Virus record (IMG/VR): IMGVR_UViG_3300017917_001229
Location: 1-55,549 of that record
DNA from: a virus
Reading direction: 5' to 3' (one strand)
Length of the DNA: 55,549 bases
Shown here: one piece after another, positions 1-8,174 of the stretch
Layout: each line of letters starts with the position of its first letter
How positions within the stretch are numbered: the first letter of the stretch is position 1
Made by a program: the position numbers and the translations under genes
Notes under the pieces: model-generated
Databases searched by the model: none
What the model saw: the letters and a program-made list of their open reading frames with translations, nothing else
Told to the model about the DNA's origin: nothing

Positions 1-569
1 GCTTCGCATTCGTCCCAGGTGCCAATTTCATAGCGAGGACTGTTTTGCATGATGGTTTTGTAAATGTCAATCAATTCACCTGCTAGAGTATTTGGGTTGC
101 CGTCTTCGGTGCCAATCATGATCATTTCTGGATTGACCATGTCCCACTTAACTGAGCCCATGGCAATCAAATATGGGTTATACAAAAATTCATGTTTGCT
201 GTCCAACATGGGTACAAAATATTTGCGAGTTGTGCCCGGCAACACTGTTGAAATCAGCACAACTTTTTTGCTGTCTTTGGCATGTTTGTTGACCTTGGCA
301 ATGGCATCTTTTACAGCGTCGTGTCCAAAGTCCTTGGGTGTCATATGACTGCTCGGAACACTACCATCGTAGCCTTCTTCGTGCGGTGTTGGAACAGCAA
401 TAAAGATCCATTCACTTTCGTTGACCACTTCGTCGATGTCACAAACTTTTACCATGTTGCTAGTACGTGGGTAAATATCATAACCACGTACTGTGTGCTT
501 TTCAGCCATAACTTCAGCACAGTCAAGACCCAGTTTTCCAAGCCCAATAAAACCAATATTTTTTTTCAT
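1..569 (-). CDS. UDP-glucose/GDP-mannose dehydrogenase family protein, C-terminus beyond window
   Basis: NAD-dependent nucleotide-sugar dehydrogenase that would oxidise a UDP- or GDP-sugar to the uronic acid for surface polysaccharide. I translated 189 residues from the ATG at 569 without a stop. The N-terminus has a Rossmann GFIGLGKLG motif. STVLPGT and YNPYLIAMG follow, matching the family's STVxPGT and NPxFxxxG segments. The SD AAAGGA lies upstream, inside the first codons of the divergent gene at 573. The catalytic Cys region would lie outside the window. Confident on family, not on the exact sugar. Confidence 0.85.
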   Translation of the reverse strand, partial: MKKNIGFIGLGKLGLDCAEVMAEKHTVRGYDIYPRTSNMVKVCDIDEVVNESEWIFIAVPTPHEEGYDGSVPSSHMTPKDFGHDAVKDAIAKVNKHAKDSKKVVLISTVLPGTTRKYFVPMLDSKHEFLYNPYLIAMGSVKWDMVNPEMIMIGTEDGNPNTLAGELIDIYKTIMQNSPRYEIGTWDECE

Positions 570-572
570 ATT

Positions 573-1886
573 ATGAGTGTTCCTTTAGATAGATTATACC
601 ACATGTTAGAAGATGTCAGCGGCGATGATATATTAATTTATCGTTTTGCGCCGCATGGGTCAAAAAAAATAGAAGACATCTTGCCTCTGAAAAAATACTT
701 TGATCAATTGAGTTGGTTGGATATTATGACTCGGCCCAGTATTATCTTTCACGACCAAGAACCCTTGTTTTATAATTTTTACCCAGCTGAAGACTTTTGG
801 AACAATTACCAAAGCAAATCCACACCTGTGGCACGCTGTAAAATTCCTGAATATCAACACATGATAAAGAACATGCACCTAAGATCGCAGATTCTTTATC
901 CTCTAAACTGGTACGATAAAATTCTACTAGGGCATTCAGAAAAAAACAGCAAAAATCTAGAGTTGTACCAACAAAATGGATTCATTGGTGTGTACTGGTG
1001 GAGTCATGCTGTGATTGCTCGAGACTGGTTTAGATACGCTGAACACGATCAACAGTTGGCAACAAATTTTGACAATATCACCCAGGACTTTTTGATCTAC
1101 AATCGTGCTTGGTCTGGCACAAGAGAATACAGATTGGCCTTTGCTGACCTGCTGGTTGATCAACAAGTTGTTGCACATTGTAAAACCAGTTTTGCACCCT
1201 GGGACTCAGGAGTAAAATATACTGATCATCAATATGCCAATGCTCAATTACGAATTGGGCGTGGTGATCTAGAACAATATTTTGAATCAAACCGCACCGA
1301 AGCCACTGCCAGTGCCGACTATGTGGCTCAAGACTATCAACAGTGTGCCATAGAAGTTGTGTTGGAAACCTTGTTTGATGACACTAGATTACATTTAACT
1401 GAAAAGATTCTCAGACCCATTGCCTGTGGTCGTCCATTTATGTTGGCAGCCACTCCGGGCAGTTTGAAATTTTTACAAAGCTATGGATTTGAAACATTTG
1501 GTCCTTACATTGACGAATCCTACGATGACGTTGTGGATCCTCTGGAACGATTGAAAAAAATAGTTGCAGAAATGAAACGCATTACACAACTTGATCCTCA
1601 ATCAAAGAAACAACTGTGGCAAAATCTTTACGGCATTGCCGAACAAAACAAACAGATATTTTTTTCCAAAAACTGGCATGACAGCATAATTGGTGAATAC
1701 CAAAACAATCTAGCACTGGCCCGGGATCAGTTGGAACAACACAAAACAGGCCAGTATTGGAAAACCATGCTGGACATCACACAGCAATATCCCGAAGTCA
1801 ACAAAGAATTCACTGAAATAATGACAAAAAAGAACATAGTTGGGGATATTAATCAGCTGAATTATTTGCTGGGTATTTTGCAATAA
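573..1886 (+). CDS. Glycosyltransferase-like conserved phage protein
   Basis: 437 aa from the ATG at 573. An open frame extends back to 282 but only as antisense of the dehydrogenase, so I reject the longer start. A second possible start is the ATG at 603, and neither has a clear SD. The C-terminal third has LTEKILRPIACGRPF followed by PGSLKFLQSYGFETF. That arrangement (TEK, P, GxPF, PG, GF) is seen in phage proteins annotated as glycosyltransferase-like, so sugar transfer is an inference. It is divergent from a nucleotide-sugar dehydrogenase, which fits a role in glycan modification. The cyclase gene follows after 7 nt. Confidence 0.5.
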   Translation: MSVPLDRLYHMLEDVSGDDILIYRFAPHGSKKIEDILPLKKYFDQLSWLDIMTRPSIIFHDQEPLFYNFYPAEDFWNNYQSKSTPVARCKIPEYQHMIKNMHLRSQILYPLNWYDKILLGHSEKNSKNLELYQQNGFIGVYWWSHAVIARDWFRYAEHDQQLATNFDNITQDFLIYNRAWSGTREYRLAFADLLVDQQVVAHCKTSFAPWDSGVKYTDHQYANAQLRIGRGDLEQYFESNRTEATASADYVAQDYQQCAIEVVLETLFDDTRLHLTEKILRPIACGRPFMLAATPGSLKFLQSYGFETFGPYIDESYDDVVDPLERLKKIVAEMKRITQLDPQSKKQLWQNLYGIAEQNKQIFFSKNWHDSIIGEYQNNLALARDQLEQHKTGQYWKTMLDITQQYPEVNKEFTEIMTKKNIVGDINQLNYLLGILQ

Positions 1887-1889
1887 ATA
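1882..1889 (+). promoter_or_regulatory. AATAAATA late-type -10 element just before the cyclase
   Basis: AATAAATA ends 4 nt before the cyclase ATG at 1894 and there is no SD in between. It resembles the T4 late -10 box (TATAAATA). Transcription from it would give a leaderless or nearly leaderless message. Weak evidence on its own; other genes in the window have the same arrangement. Confidence 0.35.
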
Positions 1890-1893
1890 TTAG

Positions 1894-3945
1894 ATGTTGA
1901 AAAAAATCCTGCTCAGTCCTTGGACTGCAATTATTACGTTGATACTGTTGCTGGTGATTCGCGCAATAGATCCTTCATTTGTAGAAAGTGTTCGCTTACG
2001 TTATTTTGATACTTTGATTGTCAACAAGGCGCCCACCCAAAACAACATTGTGACTGTGAACATCGACGAGGCAGCATTGGATCGTTATGGTCAGTGGCCA
2101 CTAGCACGTGGCGAATATGCCAACATTGTACACGATCTTTATCAGCGTGGTGCCGGGCTTGTGGTATTCAACGTGCTCATGCCTGAACAAGATCGAGCCA
2201 GACAAGATGGTCAATTGGCCGCTGTGATGAAACAGTTTCCTGTGATCCTGCCCAATGTACCTGCAGAACGCACAAAGAACACACCACGGCAACCAGGATC
2301 AGCTGTGATTGGTGCAGAGTTTCAAGATCGTGTGATTGTGTATCCAGGTTTGATTGCCAATACTCCCTTGTTGGAAAACAATGCCTACGGTGTGGGCACA
2401 ACCAACACATTGCCAGAAATAGACGGTGTCAATCGTCGTATGCCATTGGTTGTCAGCGTGGATGGCAGACTGTATCCTAGCTTGGCCATGGAAACGCTAC
2501 GTGCTGCCGCAGGTGATACCACATTCCAAGTCAAACTAAATGAGAATGGCGTTGAAAAAATGCGTATTCCCAAGTTTGGCCCTATAACAACAGATAACCT
2601 GGGTCGTGTGTGGATTGACTGGAGTCAACAAAGTCAAAGCTACAGTTTGACCAAATTACCAAAAGACCTTGGCGGAGCCATTGTCATAGTTGGTCCCAGT
2701 GCCGCAGGCATTGCCAATCCTGTGCCTACTAGCCGTGGCGCTGTATGGCCGCATGAAGTGCAGGCCGCTGTGGTTGCTACCATGACCAATGGTGTGGTCA
2801 TACAACGTCCTGACTGGGCAGATGGTGCGGAAATATTGATCATCTTGGCAGCAGGTGTTATACTATTATTTTTAACAAGGTGGATATATGCAGGTCTTGC
2901 ATCGGTTGTTGGTTTGGTTGTTATATTTGCATATGGCAGTCACTTTATGTTTGAGCATAGCCTTTGGCTATTTGACGCTTCCTTCGCAATCGCAGGAATT
3001 GTCCTTGTTGCGCTCCATGCTTATGGAATCAAATTTGTTGCAGAGTTCTTACAAAAGCAACAGATAAAGAAACAGTTTGGCACATACCTAAGCCCTGCCA
3101 TGGTTGAGAAGTTGCAGAAGAATCCTGAACTGTTGGCATTGGGTGGAGAAAGTCGTGAGCTGTCAATTATGTTTACAGATGTTCGCGGCTTTACTTCAAT
3201 ATCGGAACACTACGGCGACAACGTTCAGGGACTCACACAGATCATGAATCGTTATATGACTGCCATGACAGCACGTATTATAGAAAATCAAGGCACCTTG
3301 GACAAATACATCGGCGACGCACAAATGGCTTTTTGGAACGCACCGTTGGATGATCCAGAGCATGCTCGTCATGCTGTAGACACAGCTTTACAAATGTTAG
3401 GAGATTTAGATGCGTTTAATCAGAGCATTGCTCAAGAAGGTGTTCCACCTTTTGGAATGGGTCTTGGTATTAATACCGGGACTGTTGTTGTTGGGAATAT
3501 GGGCAGTGATCAGCGTTTCGATTACACTTGCCTTGGGGATAGCGTCAATCTTGCATCGCGACTTGAAGGCCAAAGTAAACCGTACGGTGTCAAGATCGTA
3601 CTGGGCTCGAAGACGGCGGAATATGTAAAGTCGGACTATCTAGTGTTGGAACTGGACTGTATTGCTGTCAAGGGCAAAACACAAGGTGTCAACATTTACA
3701 CAGTGTTAGGTCGCAGAGATCAAATGACTGTAGAACGCGGCGACGAACAAATGCACGCTGCTATGCTAGAACTGTATCGTCAGCAGAAGTTTGATCGAAC
3801 TATAAAGTTCTGTCAAGAATTGAAAGGCCGCTTCGGCGGTGAGATGGATCACTACTATGACGCTTGGATTGAGCGTTGCGAGGAGATGAAAGATGTTGAA
3901 CTACCAAGAGATTGGGATGGCGTTTTCCGAGCTACCAGTAAATAA
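1894..3945 (+). CDS. CHASE2-domain class III adenylate/guanylate cyclase
   Basis: 683 aa membrane-bound nucleotide cyclase. Order: TM helix about 11-26; periplasmic CHASE2 sensor about 30-300; three TM helices about 312-328, 333-350 and 362-379; cyclase domain about 420-600. The catalytic set looks intact. Metal-binding Asp429 lies in MFTDVRGFTS and Asp475 in KYIGDAQMAFWNAP. Lys471 and Thr545 (in RFDYTCLGD) are the substrate-specifying positions. Asn552 and Arg556 in VNLASRLEG are the transition-state pair. Lys plus Thr is typical of class IIIb enzymes that make cAMP. In bacteria CHASE2 cyclases often sit beside FecR-domain genes, and a FecR-domain gene lies 1.8 kb away here on the opposite strand. 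The ligand is unknown. Confidence 0.93.
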   Translation: MLKKILLSPWTAIITLILLLVIRAIDPSFVESVRLRYFDTLIVNKAPTQNNIVTVNIDEAALDRYGQWPLARGEYANIVHDLYQRGAGLVVFNVLMPEQDRARQDGQLAAVMKQFPVILPNVPAERTKNTPRQPGSAVIGAEFQDRVIVYPGLIANTPLLENNAYGVGTTNTLPEIDGVNRRMPLVVSVDGRLYPSLAMETLRAAAGDTTFQVKLNENGVEKMRIPKFGPITTDNLGRVWIDWSQQSQSYSLTKLPKDLGGAIVIVGPSAAGIANPVPTSRGAVWPHEVQAAVVATMTNGVVIQRPDWADGAEILIILAAGVILLFLTRWIYAGLASVVGLVVIFAYGSHFMFEHSLWLFDASFAIAGIVLVALHAYGIKFVAEFLQKQQIKKQFGTYLSPAMVEKLQKNPELLALGGESRELSIMFTDVRGFTSISEHYGDNVQGLTQIMNRYMTAMTARIIENQGTLDKYIGDAQMAFWNAPLDDPEHARHAVDTALQMLGDLDAFNQSIAQEGVPPFGMGLGINTGTVVVGNMGSDQRFDYTCLGDSVNLASRLEGQSKPYGVKIVLGSKTAEYVKSDYLVLELDCIAVKGKTQGVNIYTVLGRRDQMTVERGDEQMHAAMLELYRQQKFDRTIKFCQELKGRFGGEMDHYYDAWIERCEEMKDVELPRDWDGVFRATSK

Positions 3946-4090
3946 ATTTATGGACGAAATCGTCACAGCCAATGTATGGTTGTTTTTGAGCATGTGGTAT
4001 GCACCTTCTGTGCTGATGTCACATGGTGGCGATGTTGATCAATGGATCAGTAGATTCAGTCTCAACGGTGCCAAAAGCCTTTGTGGCTAA
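3893..4090 (+). CDS. Small ORF overlapping the cyclase end
   Basis: 65 aa in another frame, overlapping the cyclase by 53 nt. A good SD (GAGGAG, 7 nt before ATG 3893) lies inside the cyclase. A hydrophobic stretch VWLFLSMWYAPSVLM suggests membrane association. Its TAA (4088-4090) interlocks with the stop of the convergent gene (4087-4089), as expected for two packed real genes. No family recognised. Confidence 0.45.
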   Translation: MLNYQEIGMAFSELPVNKFMDEIVTANVWLFLSMWYAPSVLMSHGGDVDQWISRFSLNGAKSLCG

Positions 4091-4443
4091 ACTGCACCAT
4101 TGGTGTCCACATAGCTCCAACGATTGTTTGTACCATCCCAGTAGGCAATGCGTCCTGCATTGCCTGAACTATCGCTGACAGCAATTAGTTGTCCTACCGA
4201 ACCTGATATATTACCAGCTGCTGCTGAATCATAAGTTGGAACTAGTGCAACAGCAGGGCTCCAAACCTGAGTGAGATTTCCAGTGGCATTGCCAATGTAC
4301 ACATTGCTAGTGGTTTGATTGACCACAAACTCTGCAGGTCTAGCATTGCCATTGTAGTTAATTAAAGTTTCCTGAGCATTGTCTTTCATAACCGTGCGAC
4401 TGATGCCGGCAATGTCATCATATGGTGGAGGTGGGTTTGCCAT
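4087..4443 (-). CDS. Virion-associated hypothetical protein (fibre-like repeat)
   Basis: 118 aa, SD AAGGA before ATG 4443. The segment ARPAEFVVNQTTSNVYIGNATGNLT resembles the short N-terminal repeat of phage tail-fibre and whisker proteins (ARPGELVVD..NxYVGxATGNLT). A later portion has GRIAYWDGTNNRWSYVDTNG, a fibre-tip-like segment. Probably a small structural or receptor-contact protein. No enzyme motif seen. Confidence 0.5.
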   Translation of the reverse strand: MANPPPPYDDIAGISRTVMKDNAQETLINYNGNARPAEFVVNQTTSNVYIGNATGNLTQVWSPAVALVPTYDSAAAGNISGSVGQLIAVSDSSGNAGRIAYWDGTNNRWSYVDTNGAV

Positions 4444-4451
4444 GATTTATA

Positions 4452-4784
4452 TTATCCTTCCCCAGCTGATGCTGTTTTATCGTCTTCGGACTTGTCTTTT
4501 TTCATCACTTGTTTGTTGATTTCTGCTTCGGCTTCCACACGTTCGTATTCAATGGTCTTGCCACGTAGGTGTAGTACTGTGTTTACTTTTTGATTCAAAC
4601 GAATCAAGTCGTTGTCTAACATACGAATACGATCAATCAAGGCAATTAGCACTGTATTGGCTTCGCTGATAACTGGCTTTACTTCTTTGGTGCTCCATTC
4701 CCAAACATACTTGATAATGTAGCCCATGCCAACTGCCATGACGATTGGAAATCCATATTTGTTTATCAATGATACTACGTCCAT
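4452..4784 (-). CDS. Small membrane protein, paralogue of 5288-5569
   Basis: 110 aa starting at ATG 4784 after a strong SD (GGGAGAGAAG). The frame extends to 4847, but the internal start is far better placed. There is one N-terminal TM helix (YGFPIVMAVGMGYIIKYVW), then an amphipathic segment ALIDRIRMLDNDLIRLNQKVN and a charged tail. The pattern GFPI..A..GY, then A(L)xxR....D.IR...V...L.LR, is shared with 5288-5569. The layout suits a holin-like or membrane-anchored coiled-coil protein. Function unknown. Confidence 0.7.
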   Translation of the reverse strand: MDVVSLINKYGFPIVMAVGMGYIIKYVWEWSTKEVKPVISEANTVLIALIDRIRMLDNDLIRLNQKVNTVLHLRGKTIEYERVEAEAEINKQVMKKDKSEDDKTASAGEG

Positions 4785-4785
4785 A

Positions 4786-5019
4786 TTAACTTCTCTCCCA
4801 TCTTTTAATTGTGGTGTTATATAAATTTTTAACTGGGGTAGTTTCAAATTTCTTTCCTTGTTTGGCCAAGACCAAGTACATTTCTTTTTTGACTTGAACT
4901 ATGTCGTTGCGTTTTTTTAAATTAACTGGTAAAGTTGCTACTTTATACCAAACAATTCCAACACAAGTAATTAATACCCCTAATATAAATCCAGTTTTGT
5001 TTATCAATATCAGGTCCAT
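4786..5019 (-). CDS. Small single-TM protein
   Basis: 77 aa with an N-terminal TM helix (GFILGVLITCVGIVWY) and a basic C-terminal half. The end of the gene carries the SD for the next gene, which starts one base after the TAA. It sits between two related small membrane proteins and may be a diverged third copy. No family identified. Confidence 0.6.
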   Translation of the reverse strand: MDLILINKTGFILGVLITCVGIVWYKVATLPVNLKKRNDIVQVKKEMYLVLAKQGKKFETTPVKNLYNTTIKRWERS

Positions 5020-5021
5020 GA

Positions 5022-5288
5022 CTATCTACCTTTTTCAATAATTGACAACTTGTCAGCAAAGTCTCTGAGATCTTCTGACAACGTGCCTTTGCCTATGTTC
5101 TTTTCTATCAAGCGAGCTATGTCGTGTAATTGTATCACTGCATCGCGAAGTTCGTTGTTCATTGTGTTTTTTCCTGTTAAAAATTCCTGCAACTTTTTTG
5201 TTTTTACTTCTTCGTCGTGCTGTGCCATGTACATTTCAATGTATCTCTTTTGATTTTTAACATAGTACCGACGTTCTTCAGGAGTCAT
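5022..5288 (-). CDS. Conserved small phage protein, helical
   Basis: 88 aa. Its ATG overlaps the stop of the upstream gene at 5288, suggesting translational coupling. The N-terminal half is charged and helical. The C-terminal half NELRDAVIQLHDIARLIEK followed by GTLSEDLRDFADKL is a pattern I associate with small proteins of T4-like marine phages. An internal Met (MNNELRDAV) could give a shorter 46 aa product. Function unknown. Confidence 0.65.
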   Translation of the reverse strand: MTPEERRYYVKNQKRYIEMYMAQHDEEVKTKKLQEFLTGKNTMNNELRDAVIQLHDIARLIEKNIGKGTLSEDLRDFADKLSIIEKGR

Positions 5289-5569
5289 CAGTCACGTCTC
5301 GCATCGTTTTTGCCGTCGGCACGACTGATACGATCAACGTCAGGACGTAGACCCAGAGCATTTGATACCACTGTGTCAATTCTAATAACGTCGTGATTCA
5401 TGGTTTTGACACGATTGTCCAAGGCAGTGATAATACCGGCCATGCCTCGAATACTGCCCAATACACCTTGCAATAACAGTTTGATTGTGAGATATACAAA
5501 ATATCCACCTGCTAATGCCACTGCTATTGGAAATCCTAAATCACCAATGAGTTTGAATATTTCTCCCAT
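5288..5569 (-). CDS. Small membrane protein, paralogue of 4452-4784
   Basis: 93 aa, SD AAGGAG upstream of ATG 5569. N-terminal TM region (LGFPIAVALAGGYFVYLTIKLL), then ALDNRVKTMNHDVIRID and a tail rich in Asp and Arg. It shares the GFPI/GY/R..D.IR/LR framework with 4452-4784, indicating duplication. A late-type promoter (5602-5609) sits about 35 nt upstream. Possible lysis or membrane-remodelling accessory; unproven. Confidence 0.7.
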   Translation of the reverse strand: MGEIFKLIGDLGFPIAVALAGGYFVYLTIKLLLQGVLGSIRGMAGIITALDNRVKTMNHDVIRIDTVVSNALGLRPDVDRISRADGKNDARRD

Positions 5570-5601
5570 TTTAGCTCCTTATTATTATTATTTTATGTAG
5601 G

Positions 5602-5609
5602 TATTTATT
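5602..5609 (-). promoter_or_regulatory. Late promoter element AATAAATA
   Basis: Read on the minus strand, AATAAATA overlaps the stop of the 52-aa gene. It precedes an A/T-rich leader with SD AAGGAG for the membrane protein starting at 5569. It matches the T4-type late -10 core. Confidence 0.5.
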
Positions 5610-5763
5610 CGTTATCCGGCGGCCAAAAAGTCTCAGTATCATCTTCAACACCATTGGTGTCTTTGGTGTACTTGTGTTGATCTTCACGCTCGGTGCGTTG
5701 TTTTTCTTTACGGTGTTGTTCTGCAATATATTCGCTTAACAAACGTATGGTTTTACCGTCCAT
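5605..5763 (-). CDS. Small hypothetical protein, 52 aa
   Basis: Short gene found by translating the stretch between 5570 and 5771: ATG at 5763, TAA at 5605-5607. A good SD (AGGAGAT) lies 4 nt from the start, just after the FecR gene ends. The product is hydrophilic and charged (MDGKTIRLLSEYIAEQHRK at the N-terminus, WPPDNE at the end). No family recognised. Confidence 0.6.
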   Translation of the reverse strand: MDGKTIRLLSEYIAEQHRKEKQRTEREDQHKYTKDTNGVEDDTETFWPPDNE

Positions 5764-5771
5764 GGTATCTC

Positions 5772-6872
5772 CTATTTTTGTATAATAGTAATTATTGTCG
5801 ATCCACCGCGATTGACTTGCTGTGTCAGCGGCACTGAATCTTGATTGATATTCACTGTGACATCGGCTTCACGATCTATTGTGACTTGAGCAATGTGTGC
5901 GGTGGCTCTACGCAAAATCAACTTGGATTCATCATCACTGAAAAAATAAGTCAAACCCGAAGCCGCTGAATATCCTGGCAACATGGTTTTTTCACTCAGT
6001 ATGGCTTCTTGACTTTGTGCCAGTTGCTGATTGGAAAGATCCAACAAATTTACCAACAAATCAACATCTAAATAGTTGATGTCTAGTTCGCGATATTTTT
6101 TTAATTCATCTTCATCTAGGGCATTGTATTTCAACAAGTCCTGATTTAAGAAATTAATATCCAAGGCTGTCTTTGTGGTTTTTTCTTCTTCGTCACGACG
6201 TATTTCCGGCGGTGGACTCACAATCAACAAGTTGTTGATATTGGTTTGATCCACATTGACAATCACTGGTGGTGTGGGTGCCGCAGATGTTGATGCTACC
6301 ACAGTGGCTTGGTAAGCATGTTCTAACAACACTTCACCTGCGTCATTCTTAACTGAGATAGCACCTGTGACACAGCCACGGTTGTCACAGCTGGGCAACA
6401 ACACAATAAGACTGCGACCCAGTTCATCCACGGTCATAGAGAAATCTGTACCACGCACGGCCACTGTGGCAGTAGGTGTTTGTACATTGACGTTTTGCGG
6501 GTTGGTTTTGGCTATTTGTCCCGAAGCGTATCTGGCTGTGCCCAAGACCACTTTCATGGCCACTTTGCCAGAACCCTTTTTGGGATCGTATACAAAATCA
6601 TCTATGACCAGCTTGGATTGTTCAGTGATGTTTACTGTGGTATTGTCCTCAAATGTGAGCTTGGCCTTGGCCTTGGCTGTGACAATGGTGTCATTCATTT
6701 CCACAGGGGTATTAACCGACGAAGGCAGTGATTTTTTAGATCTCACAATCTCCGTCGGCCCTGTTTGTTCAGTCACACGGCCAACACTAGCCCAACTAGT
6801 CGGACTGAGTAATGTTGACAGTATTGCTATTGCCAGTGCTATTAACTGAAACAGTTTTTGCGGTAAGACCAC
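5772..6872 (-). CDS. FecR-domain periplasmic protein
   Basis: 366 aa, probable GTG start at 6872 with GGAG 9 nt upstream, overlapping the curlin gene by 77 nt. A signal peptide ends near SPTSWA. Residues about 30-150 form a FecR domain: variants of VxxxD.IxT...A.L.F.D.T.V.I...S.L.ID, then TPTATVAVRGTDFSM, the family's hallmark RGT segment. The C-terminal half is acidic with repeated ELDIN/LDINFLNQDLL motifs. FecR-domain proteins often act with CHASE2 cyclases or sigma regulators. Here it belongs to the curli-like operon and may sense or anchor at the envelope. Confidence 0.88.
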   Translation of the reverse strand: MVLPQKLFQLIALAIAILSTLLSPTSWASVGRVTEQTGPTEIVRSKKSLPSSVNTPVEMNDTIVTAKAKAKLTFEDNTTVNITEQSKLVIDDFVYDPKKGSGKVAMKVVLGTARYASGQIAKTNPQNVNVQTPTATVAVRGTDFSMTVDELGRSLIVLLPSCDNRGCVTGAISVKNDAGEVLLEHAYQATVVASTSAAPTPPVIVNVDQTNINNLLIVSPPPEIRRDEEEKTTKTALDINFLNQDLLKYNALDEDELKKYRELDINYLDVDLLVNLLDLSNQQLAQSQEAILSEKTMLPGYSAASGLTYFFSDDESKLILRRATAHIAQVTIDREADVTVNINQDSVPLTQQVNRGGSTIITIIQK

Positions 6873-7395
6873 TCTGTGTCACTCCAATGTTGTTCAAATT
6901 ACCTGTGGCTGTTATATTAACATTCGATGCACCACTGTTGGTACTGGTATGTGTCACAGTATTGGTGTTTCCTGTTATGTTAATTGTACTGGTATGGTTG
7001 GCTCCTGTACCTAGATTCTGTGTCACTGTGTTGTCATCACCTGAGATAACCTGTGTGATTGCACTGCCACTACAGCCTGCGCTGGCTGTGGTTCCGCAGT
7101 TGATTACACTTTGGTTGCCACTGCCTGTGACGTTTACCGTTGCACTTGCTGCCGCACCATTTAACACCATGGCCAAAGTATTGTTGCTGCCTACTTGGTC
7201 AATGGTCACAACGTTGGAACCGCCACCGATAAATGCTTCATTGCCTGTGCCAGAATCTCCAACTTTGTTTCCAGTTCCATCCTGTGTTATTGCTATGGTC
7301 GAACTGTCACCTACCTGCTCGATATAAACCTCATTGGCCCATGCTCCTCCCAAGCCAGCCAACATCATTGCGACTATTAAAATAGTTCTTTTCAT
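6796..7395 (-). CDS. Secreted curlin-repeat protein (CsgA/CsgB-like)
   Basis: 199 aa with a clear signal peptide (MKRTILIVAMMLAGLGGAWA). The mature part is rich in Ser, Thr, Asn, Gly and Gln. It has imperfect curlin-type repeats such as IEQVGDSSTIAITQDGTGN, VVTIDQVGSNNT and NTVTHTSTNSGASN. These fit beta-strand/turn units with Q, G and N ladders. Two Cys (INCG and AGCSG) bracket a short loop, unusual for CsgA. It overlaps csgG by 4 nt, so it would be made together with its likely secretion channel. Whether it forms amyloid fibres cannot be told from sequence. Confidence 0.82.
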   Translation of the reverse strand: MKRTILIVAMMLAGLGGAWANEVYIEQVGDSSTIAITQDGTGNKVGDSGTGNEAFIGGGSNVVTIDQVGSNNTLAMVLNGAAASATVNVTGSGNQSVINCGTTASAGCSGSAITQVISGDDNTVTQNLGTGANHTSTINITGNTNTVTHTSTNSGASNVNITATGNLNNIGVTQSGLTAKTVSVNSTGNSNTVNITQSD

Positions 7396-8174
7396 TTTTT
7401 ATCGCTTTGGAATCTCCAAAGCCCTTTCTTTTCCCCCTCAATGATCATTTCGTACACTGCCTGTTCAATGGCAACACGAACTGCATATGTGGTGGGTTCA
7501 TTTAATGCCGCGCCGGATTCTAGCTCAATACTACGAGTGTTTTGATCTACAAACCGTAAAACGCTGACATTGTGCTGAGTGCTGTAGATTGTTTTTGATA
7601 CAGCTACATTCAACAACACTTCACCTGACGAGATTGAAATTAGTCTGAGACTGATCACAATTTCGTCCACACGGTACTGCTGACTACCTCCGATGCCCAA
7701 AAATCTAGCACCGTTGCCTCCGGACCGTATATTGCTGTCGTAGCCAATGATACCCCCTTCTAGCATGACGCCGGCCACCGTGAGTGGCTTTAAGGGCTTG
7801 GCGTCTTTGCCCTCGTAAACTTCACGCTGATTGCGTATAAGTTGACGTTCTTTGATCAAGTTGTCTAGTCCCACACGTTCAACAACTCTGAACCATTTTT
7901 TTGAATCTTGCAAACTTTTGATTAAGAATACTTCCGAACCTTGTGTCACAGCACTGCTGAACAAGGCCAAGTTTGTGCTGGTTTTCTTTTGTCCAGTTAA
8001 ATCTTTGAACCCATACACAGCCACAGTCAAAGGAGGGCCATCCAACTCTGGTAGTTTGGCCAACAAGTTTTCTCTGGGTTTCAATGGCACAGGATCTTCT
8101 TGTGCCAAATGCATGTGTATTTGAGCACACCCTGATAATGCCAAAGCAAAGATGAAAATCAAAAATCTAGGCAT
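7392..8174 (-). CDS. csgG: CsgG-like curli secretion channel lipoprotein
   Basis: 260 aa, the usual CsgG length. An N-terminal signal with lipobox LSGC (residues 14-17) predicts an outer-membrane lipoprotein. Family segments seen: VAVYGFKDLTGQKK near the start of the mature domain, QDSKKWFRVVERVGLDNLIKERQ, then a YRVDEIVISLRLISISSGEV strand region. In E. coli nine CsgG subunits form the pore that exports curli subunits. The gene lies between the CsgF-like and curlin genes in one operon, overlapping both, which supports a working secretion set. Confidence 0.95.
   Translation of the reverse strand: MPRFLIFIFALALSGCAQIHMHLAQEDPVPLKPRENLLAKLPELDGPPLTVAVYGFKDLTGQKKTSTNLALFSSAVTQGSEVFLIKSLQDSKKWFRVVERVGLDNLIKERQLIRNQREVYEGKDAKPLKPLTVAGVMLEGGIIGYDSNIRSGGNGARFLGIGGSQQYRVDEIVISLRLISISSGEVLLNVAVSKTIYSTQHNVSVLRFVDQNTRSIELESGAALNEPTTYAVRVAIEQAVYEMIIEGEKKGLWRFQSDKK

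Noticed and set aside
64-572. Plus-strand open frames before the glycosyltransferase-like gene
   Set aside because: They are antisense to a well-supported dehydrogenase with SD and clear motifs.
3410-3628. Plus-strand 72-aa frame in the cyclase
   Set aside because: Lies wholly inside the catalytic domain in another frame, no SD.
6367-7327. Long plus-strand frames opposite FecR and the curlin gene
   Set aside because: Low-complexity repeats keep the antisense frame open; the minus products have signal peptides and family motifs.
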